Assembly: GCA_031266665.1 (NCBI GenBank)
Contig: JAISAO010000032.1
Coordinates: 1 to 64,000 of the forward strand
DNA: 64,000 nt
Direction of reading: 5' to 3'
Source: Propionibacteriaceae bacterium
Lineage (GTDB): Bacteria > Actinomycetota > Actinomycetes > Propionibacteriales > Propionibacteriaceae
Positions 19,208 through 27,257 of the stretch are shown here, in pieces. The notes under the pieces were generated by a model that was given only the letters and a program-made list of their open reading frames with translations, ran no database searches and was not told the origin of the DNA. The translations under genes were made by a program, and so were the position numbers. Position 1 is the first letter of the stretch. Each line of letters starts with the position of its first letter.

Positions 19208-19665
19208 TCAGCGGAAGAGGCCGAGTGTGGGCAGAAGCCTCGTGGCCGCGTCAACGATCCGTTGGGCGTCCGCCAGGGCCTCCGCCAACTCCTCCGGCGA
19301 CACCTGGTCGCCGGGCATATCCGGGTACTCCAACTCGTTACGCCGGCGGCGCAACGCGCCGAAGACCCTCATCCCCGGGCCGAACTGCTCCCTCAGCGCC
19401 CGTTCCACCACGTAATGGCCCCCAGCCGTGGTCGGACGCAAACCCTGCTGGGCCAACAAGGCCGTCCCGGCCTGACGGGCGGCGTCATAGGCCAAGACGA
19501 ACGACGAATCGGGATCGCTCCCAGCGACGCCGCGCGCGGTCGCGAGCGTGCGCCCGGCCTTGGCCAAAAGACTCCCCCGTCGGCGGCCTCGCCCGTGATC
19601 GCCTGGAGGGTCCCCTGGGCCAGGGCCGCCTCAATGTCGGCGGCGCCGCGCTGCCACTGACTCAC
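19208..19665 (-). pseudogene. HEPN-domain protein, frameshifted at a homopolymer
   Basis: Two frames together encode one HEPN-like protein. The first (GTG 19665, MSQWQRGAADIEAAL...GEAADGG) and the second (LLAKAGRTLATARG ... LRRRRNELEYP ... TLGLFR, stop 19208) join if one base is added to the C5 run at 19574-19578. The second part carries the RxxxxN/EY motif of SAV_6107-like HEPN domains, putative RNA-acting partners of MNT nucleotidyltransferases. The start overlaps the MNT stop (GTGA). The shift could be real inactivation, phase variation or a sequencing error. A shorter product from 19567 might still be made. Confidence 0.7.
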
Positions 19666-20261
19666 GGCTCATCGCCCCCCAAGACCACATCCCCCAGAAC
19701 CACGACGAACGGCGACCGGTGGATCTGGGCGACCAACTTGTCCTGGCCGGCCGCCCACTGGGTCTCCGTCCGGACAACAGGATTGACGGGCAGACCGATC
19801 CTCGCCTGGGCGGCGTCGGCGGCGTCGTAGACCTCCGACCGGGCAGGCCGCCCGACGACCAGGACGTCGATGTCGTTCGGGGGCGGGCCGGGCTGACCGT
19901 GGTAGCGAGCGGCCCACGACCCGAAGATCAAGACCGCCGCCGCCCCCAGATCGGCGAAGGCCTCGGCCACGACGACCGCCGGGCCGAAGGTCAACTCCAT
20001 GACCCGGCGCAACGGCTCGAAGGCCGGATGGCCCTGGTCGGCCCGGACCATCCGATTGCGCCCGACAGTCCGCGTGGCCACCAGCCGGGCCTCCGTCAGA
20101 TGGCCGACGTCCCGCTGAGCGGTCGTCAAATTCACGCCGACAACCCGCGACAACTCGCTGACGCTGTACTCACAGTCGGGATGGATGAGCAGCCAAGCCA
20201 ACAACTCGCCCAACGTCCGGCTGCGCATGATCGGCAACAGACTCGGCGGCTCGCTCCTCAT
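19662..20261 (-). CDS. Winged-helix/MNT nucleotidyltransferase (antitoxin-like)
   Basis: 199 residues: an N-terminal winged helix (about 10-70, LGELLAWLLIHPDCEYSVSE), then a minimal nucleotidyltransferase with GSWAARYHG and the metal pair in NDIDVLVV (GSx..DxD). MNT proteins paired with HEPN toxins can AMPylate or silence them (MntA-HepT type), which fits the overlapping downstream HEPN gene. ATG 20261 lies eight bases after TATATT, again a leaderless arrangement. The HTH suggests autoregulation. Confidence 0.85.
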   Translation of the reverse strand: MRSEPPSLLPIMRSRTLGELLAWLLIHPDCEYSVSELSRVVGVNLTTAQRDVGHLTEARLVATRTVGRNRMVRADQGHPAFEPLRRVMELTFGPAVVVAEAFADLGAAAVLIFGSWAARYHGQPGPPPNDIDVLVVGRPARSEVYDAADAAQARIGLPVNPVVRTETQWAAGQDKLVAQIHRSPFVVVLGDVVLGGDEP

Positions 20262-20368
20262 AGACGACTAATATAACCCATCTAAGGGGTAGAACGGTCA
20301 TCGCCGCCGAGGCCACCCGTTAGAAGGTCTGCCCCCCGCCACTCATCTAGCACCGGACTACGGCCACC

Positions 20369-20418
20369 CCGCAACGGTGTTGTAGGTTTGGTGTCAACGG
20401 TGAAAGAAAGGACGTGCC
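20369..20418 (+). promoter_or_regulatory. Conserved cassette promoter and ribosome site (cassette 2)
   Basis: CGCAACGGTGTTGTAGGTT with TAGGTT at 20383-20388, and AAAGGA six bases before ATG 20419, copy the element in front of cassette 1. Conservation of promoter and leader suggests both cassettes respond to the same control. Confidence 0.65.
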
Positions 20419-20724
20419 ATGGCGAGCACCATCCCCGTGTCCGAGGCCATCGAGGCGCTGCGCGGCGAACTGGAGAAATCCGTCAAAGCCGGACAAGACC
20501 ACGACCTGCGCTTCCTAGTGGACGAGGTCAAACTAGAACTACAGGTCACGGCCACCACTACGGGAACGGGCAAAGCCGGCATCAAGTGGCTCCTCTTCGA
20601 GGCCGGCGGCGAGGCCTCGCACCAGTCCGCCCGCGCCCAGACCATCACCTTGACCCTCAAAGCCGTCGCCCAAGGCCAAGACGGCCAAACCGGCCCGCTC
20701 CTGCTGTCCGCGCCCGAGGACTGA
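20419..20724 (+). CDS. Trypco2-type small protein, cassette 2
   Basis: A 101-residue paralogue of the protein at 14043, with identical EKSVKAGQDHDLRFLVDEV and similar TITLTLKAV strands. The middle (TGTGKAGIKWLLFEAGGEASHQSARAQ) differs. It is followed after 17 bases by the giant partner gene. The family is known as a companion of trypsin-like STAND proteins; direct regulation of the partner is inference. Confidence 0.8.
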   Translation: MASTIPVSEAIEALRGELEKSVKAGQDHDLRFLVDEVKLELQVTATTTGTGKAGIKWLLFEAGGEASHQSARAQTITLTLKAVAQGQDGQTGPLLLSAPED

Positions 20725-20741
20725 CCTGAGGCGGGTGTGCC

Positions 20742-23700
20742 ATGGTCGCCCGTCGCGCCGTCAAACTGACCTACCAGGCCCCTGACACGCGCCCCGACAG
20801 CAGCGTCCAGGGGAGGATCGTCCTCTGGGGCGGCTCCGGTTGGCGCTTAGGCCGTGGCCTGATCCTGACCGCCGGACACTGCTCCGGGGCCGGCACCACC
20901 AACCACCAGGTCAAGACCACAGACGGAACCGTCCACGACGCCCAGGTGGTCTGGACCAGCCCCCGCGCCGACGTGGACCTGGCCCTATGGCGAGTGGAAG
21001 CCCTGGCCGAGGACGAGACGACTCCCCTGGTCTTGCTGGATCGGCACTCAGCCGATCTGGTGAACGCGACCGGCTTCGGCTACCCCGCCTTCCTCCGCCA
21101 ACCCGCCGCAGGACAGCCCACCGCCCCTCAACGGGAACAGCTGAACGGCACCATATCGCCCGCCCACGGTGAGGCCCTGGGAGCAACCGCCTCACCGCTC
21201 TACTTCGTCACCGACCCCACTAACACCGTCATGTCCAGCGGCGGGCCGGGAGACTGGCAAGCCCTCTCCGGCGCCTCTGTCCTGGTCGACCACGAAGGTG
21301 AGCACCATTGTGTCGGCGTGGTGCGCAGCCACCACCGCGAGCACGCCGCCAACGTCTTCGAACTGACCGGTTTCGACAGTCTGCTGCGCCTGCTTAGCAC
21401 CACAGAGGCGGCCGGCTTCTGGGAACATGTCACCTGGGTCAAACCAGACACCATGCCCGTCCTGAAGGGCAACCACCGGGAACAACGTCTGATCTGGACC
21501 CACCTATGCCCGGCCGAGGCCCCCCACTACGTCACCCGCCAAGCCTTGACGGAGTTGAAGGACGCCTTGCGCGACTTCCACCGGGCAACCCTGTGGGGCC
21601 TCAAAGGAGCCGGCAAATCCCAGATCGCCGCCGCCCTCGTCCGACAATGCGAGAACGAAGGCTGGTCAGAAGTCCTCTGGGTCAACGCCGAAGACCGCAC
21701 CTCCCTGCTGAGTGACCTTAAACATATCGCGATGATAATCGACCAAGGCAACAACGACTTGGAACCTGAAAAAGCCGCCGCCTGGCTGATCAGCCACTGG
21801 AACAGCAACCAAAGCCGACGCCGCCTGATCGTCTTCGACGATTTGACCAACCTAGACGACCTGACCGGCCACATCCCGGAACCAGCCGCCGCCACAGTCA
21901 TCATCACCATCGCCGAACATAGCGCCGCCCCCGACGAGAACCAAATCCCCCTAATCGAAGTCGAGCCATTCACCGAGTCAGAGGCCCGAAACTACCTGGG
22001 GAACCGCACCAACCTAGGCGACCTAGAAGGAGCTAACCAAGTGGCGGAACGCCTCAGCCGACTACCACTGGCCCTCTCCAAAGCCGCCGACGTGATCAAC
22101 CTCCGCAATGAGTACGACCCTAACTATGGCTACTCAGAATACCTGGATGACCTCGCCGCCCAGCCCATGGAAACGGCTCCACTCCGGCACAAAAGAGACT
22201 ATATAATAACCGATTCAACTATCCCTCCAACACTTTCAAAACTCTTAAAAGCATTATTCCCATATTTTACAAGCGCCTCGATGGGCGTGGAATATTTTAC
22301 ATGCGTATTCTTAGATGCTATAACAAACTGGAGATATTTCTATTACGATGATCACCTCGAGAAAGGTGGCTCAGAGTTCAAAGAACTCATGCATGAACTT
22401 TTTTTCGGGACAACCGACCCGCCGCCTTTGCTTACTAGACAAATTCAACTGGCAATGAAAAATGAGTATGTCATTGATTTTATAAACAACTTCTTCGACG
22501 CAAAACGAGACGAACTATTACAACATTTTAATTTTAGCAAAGAGGATCCGCCTGATGCATTTCACGAATTTCTGAGTTCAACCCTCCATGCTATTTTTAA
22601 TCAACAATCTAAATTGAAATTAACCGGCGGAAGCTACGAAGATCTCCTACTTGGTAAAGACGGTATCCCGTATGTATCAGAATTATCTCCTAGCACTCTC
22701 TGGATAAATTTTTCAGACAACTCTAATCGCGCAACGTCTGAACAACAGAATCGCTTTAACGAGAAAAACCGGACTGCTAGTCTATGCGGCAGGTTTAACG
22801 AACTTAATTGCCTCATTGATTTTTGTAATGTGCGAGTTCCAAATCAGCATTTCCTATGGTTTGCTATTTCCGGAGTGGGAGGAAGTGGAAAGTCTCGACT
22901 TTCGCGTGAGCTAATGGAATGGATTACATACACTGAAAGTGATTGGAAAGCGGCGATACTCCGCGAGCCGGATATTGAGCAAATAACTAACGCAAGATCG
23001 CAAATAGCGAACGGAAATAAGACGATCATCATATTAGATCATTACAAGTGGTATATGAATCAGCTGAAAGAAATCACAAACTGGCTCTTTAATGATAGCG
23101 AAACGTATGCCACCGAAGTGAGGCTTCTTCTTATTGAACGCGATCCCGTAGATAAAGATCGCCTGCCTTGGGATCGGGACGTGAAGTCCACACAGTTCAT
23201 TCCTCGCATTAATTCAGCGGCGTACTTAGATCATTCTGGATTAATGATAATGCTGCCACTCGATGATATCGTTCTCTCTGAGTTAATTGACAGCTATGCC
23301 CGCGGTGTAGGCGCGAATCAGACAGTCGATGAGACGACGGTCCTAAAGCTACTGCAAGACTTCGATAAAGGGTTTAAGATACCATTATTCGTACAATTCA
23401 TTGCAGATGCAGTAATAAACGGTAGTGAGGTCAGGGGCTGGAATCGTGAAAGAGCTTTGGAATACGCTTTGGACTCTGAATTCGACTATCTTCGCCACAA
23501 TTGTGAGAGCTATGGCACTCTTACGGGACCTGAACTAGAAAGCCTCGTGCGACTATGCCGAACGCTTCTGATAGTTGCTTCACTGGCTGGCTCACTTCCC
23601 TGGAAACATGTGCTGACTCTATTCCCTGACGAGTACAATAGACTTAACAGATTCTCCGCGATGGTTGAACTCAACAGTCCGCGTGCATTGCTGTCAGAAT

Positions 23701-25013
23701 GTCTGGGATATTCTGTGATCGAAGAGATTTTACCAATTCAACCAGACCTTATCGGAGAATACTATATTCTCACTGCATTTCGAAAAATGAATACGGAAGA
23801 ACGACGACACACCATTCGCGTTGCTGCTGAAGTTGACTTCAATAAGTTATTCGAGCGCTGCAATCGAATTCGAAGCGATTTTTGGCACCTCCTTGACCGC
23901 CTCGGACTACTCGAACACTTCTTGGAAAAATCTCTCATAGACGCCCGTATGGGCGATCCATTCCTCGTGCTAGATGGTCACGCCTGGGATAGAATTGATA
24001 AGGATAATTCACGCCGCAACGACTACCCCGCGTTGTTAATTAGTCGCTATATAATACTCCGAGAAAGGTATCACTCGAGTGAACACAGCGGCGTCAGCTG
24101 GGAAACTAGCTATCTTCGCACGTTATTGAATGGACCAGTGCGTGAGCGGTTGGAAAAATCTCTAAGTGAAAGTTATCCAGATCTATTTTTAATGGAAGGA
24201 TATGACTCAAGTGGAGTAAACGACAAAGTTTTCATACTCAACCAAAATGAAATTCGGAGGTATTATGACTTACCACTCGATTCGATGGATTCACCGGAGC
24301 CAGGGAGCAATACACTAGTGGCAATAGACGTCAGCCCTGAAGGAGATGAGAGGCCGCGTCGATGGTGGCTCCGGTCGGAAGGATATGCATTCATAATTTC
24401 CAATTACGGTTCTATCTATAACTATGATCATTATTTCGATGATGCAGACACGGGTGTCCGACCTGTTTTCTGGGTTGATAGACGCAAGACTCTAGGAGAA
24501 ATTTGTATAATGAACAATACGTCAGTAAACGATACCCGGATCCAGGTTCGCGCAGGAATCATCTGGTCGACCCAAAACCGGACTCGTAAAATACAGCTTA
24601 GAAAGATGCTTGAACCAAGGTTCGCCATCGCTAAGCATTACCTAATAGAATTATGGGATTCAGATACTGATTCACTCGCCGGGCTGCCAGCAGATCAGTA
24701 TCTGAACGAATTAGCTGCGTCTCATATTATAATATTACTTGTCTCGCCTGATATGCTGGCGTCCAAAGTGGTGCAGAACCTCGAACTGAAAATTGCCGCT
24801 AATAAGATCCGGATTCCCGTGGGCCTAGTCCGCGTGCCACTCACGCCGGGGGCTCTGTGGGACTCTCGCGTCACTACTGATCAATTAGTGCTTGATAACG
24901 GGAAATTTTTCGCCGAACTCAGAGGTACTAGCGCCAAGGAGACCTTCGCTGACCAGGTGGTCAGGCAGACTCTCCGTCGTCTTGACGAGGAAAATCTGAA
25001 GGCTTATTCATAA
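20742..25013 (+). CDS. Chimeric trypsin-STAND-STAND-DUF6273-TIR-like protein
   Basis: 1423 residues in one frame. Residues 25-220: trypsin-like domain with an intact triad (His46 in LTAGHC, Asp79 in DVDLALW, Ser176 in LSGAS). 280-470: NB-ARC/STAND (Walker A GLKGAGKS 286-293, Walker B RLIVFDDL near 366, RLPLAL). At about residue 483 (nt 22190) the DNA turns abruptly AT-rich. Then follow a helical region, a second P-loop NTPase (GVGGSGKS 711-718; IIILDH, Asp766), a DUF6273-like domain (WWLRSEGYAF ... GVRPVFWVD, about 1205-1250), and a TIR-like C-terminus (ELWDSD ... IIILLVSPDMLASK, candidate catalytic Glu1348). The first TIR strand is atypical. Likely a conflict-system sensor/effector with both protease and NADase-type modules; function inferred. 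Confidence 0.8.
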   Translation: MVARRAVKLTYQAPDTRPDSSVQGRIVLWGGSGWRLGRGLILTAGHCSGAGTTNHQVKTTDGTVHDAQVVWTSPRADVDLALWRVEALAEDETTPLVLLDRHSADLVNATGFGYPAFLRQPAAGQPTAPQREQLNGTISPAHGEALGATASPLYFVTDPTNTVMSSGGPGDWQALSGASVLVDHEGEHHCVGVVRSHHREHAANVFELTGFDSLLRLLSTTEAAGFWEHVTWVKPDTMPVLKGNHREQRLIWTHLCPAEAPHYVTRQALTELKDALRDFHRATLWGLKGAGKSQIAAALVRQCENEGWSEVLWVNAEDRTSLLSDLKHIAMIIDQGNNDLEPEKAAAWLISHWNSNQSRRRLIVFDDLTNLDDLTGHIPEPAAATVIITIAEHSAAPDENQIPLIEVEPFTESEARNYLGNRTNLGDLEGANQVAERLSRLPLALSKAADVINLRNEYDPNYGYSEYLDDLAAQPMETAPLRHKRDYIITDSTIPPTLSKLLKALFPYFTSASMGVEYFTCVFLDAITNWRYFYYDDHLEKGGSEFKELMHELFFGTTDPPPLLTRQIQLAMKNEYVIDFINNFFDAKRDELLQHFNFSKEDPPDAFHEFLSSTLHAIFNQQSKLKLTGGSYEDLLLGKDGIPYVSELSPSTLWINFSDNSNRATSEQQNRFNEKNRTASLCGRFNELNCLIDFCNVRVPNQHFLWFAISGVGGSGKSRLSRELMEWITYTESDWKAAILREPDIEQITNARSQIANGNKTIIILDHYKWYMNQLKEITNWLFNDSETYATEVRLLLIERDPVDKDRLPWDRDVKSTQFIPRINSAAYLDHSGLMIMLPLDDIVLSELIDSYARGVGANQTVDETTVLKLLQDFDKGFKIPLFVQFIADAVINGSEVRGWNRERALEYALDSEFDYLRHNCESYGTLTGPELESLVRLCRTLLIVASLAGSLPWKHVLTLFPDEYNRLNRFSAMVELNSPRALLSECLGYSVIEEILPIQPDLIGEYYILTAFRKMNTEERRHTIRVAAEVDFNKLFERCNRIRSDFWHLLDRLGLLEHFLEKSLIDARMGDPFLVLDGHAWDRIDKDNSRRNDYPALLISRYIILRERYHSSEHSGVSWETSYLRTLLNGPVRERLEKSLSESYPDLFLMEGYDSSGVNDKVFILNQNEIRRYYDLPLDSMDSPEPGSNTLVAIDVSPEGDERPRRWWLRSEGYAFIISNYGSIYNYDHYFDDADTGVRPVFWVDRRKTLGEICIMNNTSVNDTRIQVRAGIIWSTQNRTRKIQLRKMLEPRFAIAKHYLIELWDSDTDSLAGLPADQYLNELAASHIIILLVSPDMLASKVVQNLELKIAANKIRIPVGLVRVPLTPGALWDSRVTTDQLVLDNGKFFAELRGTSAKETFADQVVRQTLRRLDEENLKAYS

Positions 25014-25865
25014 CGTCCTGAGGTGTCCTGAAGAATTCGAACACACGGTCTCCAGATCTGCGTTCGCTCCCATCTGCACCGGAAACACCCACCCGAGGGC
25101 ACCTCGCATGGCGGCGACGTAGTCCCGCACCACCGGCACCGCCGCTCGCCCGTGCTCGGCCACCAGACGGACGATGGCCGAGCCGACGATGACGCCGTCG
25201 GCGAAGCGGGCCACCGCCTTGGCCTGGTCCGGGGTGGCGATGCCGAAGCCGACGGCGCAGGGGATCTTCGTGGCCGGCCGCGCCTGGGCCACCAGTTGGG
25301 CGGCCTGGTCGCCCAGGGAGTCGCGCACCCCGGTGACGCCGAGGGATGAGACGCAATAGAGGAAGCCCTCGGCCTGGGCGGCGATGGCGGCCACCCGGCC
25401 GGCCGAGGTCGGGGCCACCAGCGAGATCAGGCTGAGGCCGTGTCGACGGCAGGGGTCGGCCAGCTCGGCCCGCTCCTCGAAGGGCAGGTCGGGCACGATC
25501 AGGCCGTCCAGGCCGACGGCGGCGGCCCGCTCCAGGAAAGACTCAACGCCGTGGGCGAAGATCGGGTTGTAGTAGGTCATGAAGACCAGCGGCACATCCA
25601 GGTCGGCCCGCAGCCGGGCCACCAATTCGAAGTGGTGCTCCAGTTTGACGCCACCGGCCAGAGCCCGGGCGCTGGCGGCCTCGATCACCGGCCCCTCGGC
25701 CACCGGGTCGGAGAAGGGCAGGCCGAGTTCGACCAGATCGGCTCCGGCCGCCACCATGGCCCGGACCAGGGCCTCAGTAGTGGCCAGATCGGGGTCGCCG
25801 GAGGTGACGAAGGGGATGAAGGCCTTGCCCCGGGCGAAGGCCCGGGAGATGCGATTGTCAGTCAT
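25008..25865 (-). CDS. trpA: Tryptophan synthase alpha subunit with atypical C-terminal tail
   Basis: Cleaves indole-3-glycerol phosphate to indole and glyceraldehyde-3-phosphate, working with TrpB. Catalytic Glu in [13 protein letters not shown] and Asp in [10 protein letters not shown] are present, as are the phosphate-binding GFGIATP and GSAIV loops. The family normally ends near VAAMRGAL; here a further 28 residues (from GWVFPVQ to GHLRTL) follow, coded by sequence at the island junction. The stop lies within the last codons of the convergent island gene. ATG 25865 overlaps the trpB end by eight bases. Confidence 0.95.
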   Translation of the reverse strand: MTDNRISRAFARGKAFIPFVTSGDPDLATTEALVRAMVAAGADLVELGLPFSDPVAEGPVIEAASARALAGGVKLEHHFELVARLRADLDVPLVFMTYYNPIFAHGVESFLERAAAVGLDGLIVPDLPFEERAELADPCRRHGLSLISLVAPTSAGRVAAIAAQAEGFLYCVSSLGVTGVRDSLGDQAAQLVAQARPATKIPCAVGFGIATPDQAKAVARFADGVIVGSAIVRLVAEHGRAAVPVVRDYVAAMRGALGWVFPVQMGANADLETVCSNSSGHLRTL

Positions 25866-27048
25866 GCAGTCCGACCCCCTTGAGGCGGGCGATGGCCGCC
25901 ACGTCCTTGTCGCCCCGGCCGGACAGGGTGACCACCATGATCTGGTCCGGTCGCATGGTCGGGGCCAGGCGGTAGGCCTGGGCCAGGGCGTGGGCCGATT
26001 CGATCGCCGGGATGATGCCCTCTGTGCGCGACAGGTCCTCGAAGGCGGCCACCGCCTCGGCGTCGGTCGCCGGCAGGTATTCGGCCCGCCCTCGGTCGTG
26101 CAGGGCGGCGTGCTCGGGGCCGACGCCGGGGTAGTCCAGGCCGGCCGAGATGGAGTAGACCGGCGCGATCTGGCCGTCCTGGTCCTGGAAGAAATAAGAC
26201 TTCATACCGTGGAAGACGCCTGTCCGGCCGGTGGCGATGGTGGCGGCGGTTCGCGGGGTGTCGATCCCCAGCCCGGCCGCCTCGACCCCGATCAGGCGCA
26301 CCGCCGGGTCGTCGACGAAGGCGTGGAAGCTGCCGATGGCGTTCGAGCCGCCGCCGACACAGGCGATGACGACATCCGGCCCCCGGCCCACCAGTTGGTC
26401 CAACTGGCTTTTGATCTCGCGGCCGATGACGGCCTGGAAGTCGCGCACGATGGTCGGGAAGGGGTGCGGCCCCATGACCGAGCCGAGACAGTAATGGGTG
26501 TCGGCCGAGCGGGCGGACCATTCCCGCAAGGTGGCGTTGACGGCGTCTTTCAGGGTCTGGGTGCCGCTGACGACCGGGTGGACGCGGGCTCCCAGCAGTT
26601 CCATCCGGAAGACGTTCAGGGCTTGGCGCTCGGTGTCCTCCCGGCCCATGTAGATGTCGCACTCCAGCCCCAGCAGGGCCGCCGCCGTGGCCGTGGCCAC
26701 GCCGTGCTGGCCGGCCCCGGTCTCGGCTATCAAACGCTTCTTGCCCATCCGCTGGGCCAAGAGGGCTTGCCCCAGGACGTTGTTGATCTTGTGCGAGCCG
26801 GTGTGGTTCAGGTCCTCCCGTTTGAGGTAGAGCTGGGCCCCGCCCAGCCGCTGGCTGGTGCGGCGGGCGTGGTACAGGCGCGAGGGCCGGCCGGCGTAGT
26901 CCGCCAGCAATTGGTCCAACTGCCGCTGGAAGCCGGGGTCGGCCTTCGCCTGGTCGTAGGCCTGCTCCAACTCCAGCACGGCGCTCATCAGGGTCTCGGG
27001 GATGTACTGGCCGCCGTAGGGGCCGAAACGTCCCGGTCGCTCTCTCAC
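25858..27048 (-). CDS. trpB: Tryptophan synthase beta subunit
   Basis: PLP enzyme joining indole and serine. Conserved [17 protein letters not shown] lysine in [23 protein letters not shown], and the phosphate loop [11 protein letters not shown] choose GTG 27048: the conserved part begins ten residues later, and TACGAT lies eight bases upstream (leaderless pattern). The longer frame to 27159 includes a degenerate dispersed hairpin (27122-27143) and no family sequence. trpBA stand alone here, without trpE, trpD or trpC. Confidence 0.95.
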   Translation of the reverse strand: MRERPGRFGPYGGQYIPETLMSAVLELEQAYDQAKADPGFQRQLDQLLADYAGRPSRLYHARRTSQRLGGAQLYLKREDLNHTGSHKINNVLGQALLAQRMGKKRLIAETGAGQHGVATATAAALLGLECDIYMGREDTERQALNVFRMELLGARVHPVVSGTQTLKDAVNATLREWSARSADTHYCLGSVMGPHPFPTIVRDFQAVIGREIKSQLDQLVGRGPDVVIACVGGGSNAIGSFHAFVDDPAVRLIGVEAAGLGIDTPRTAATIATGRTGVFHGMKSYFFQDQDGQIAPVYSISAGLDYPGVGPEHAALHDRGRAEYLPATDAEAVAAFEDLSRTEGIIPAIESAHALAQAYRLAPTMRPDQIMVVTLSGRGDKDVAAIARLKGVGLHD

Positions 27049-27257
27049 AGGCAGCCATCGTAGCCACGGCCCAGGGCGGCGCCGGGAACCATCCCGCCCG
27101 GCGGGCACGGATCGACCCAACTCCAGGACCGAGTCCGGGATGACGTGGACCGGCCTCATCGCGGGCGGGACCCGTCCGGCGTGAACCGATCCCCCGAACC
27201 GACGACCCGGCCCAAGTCCACCGCTGGTCGGCCAGGCGAGCGGCGGCGGACCTGGGC

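Noticed and set aside
20742-25013. Splitting the cassette 2 giant gene at the composition change
   Set aside because: The frame is continuous through 22190 with no start signal at the junction, so one CDS is reported; an assembly artefact is listed as a refuting test.
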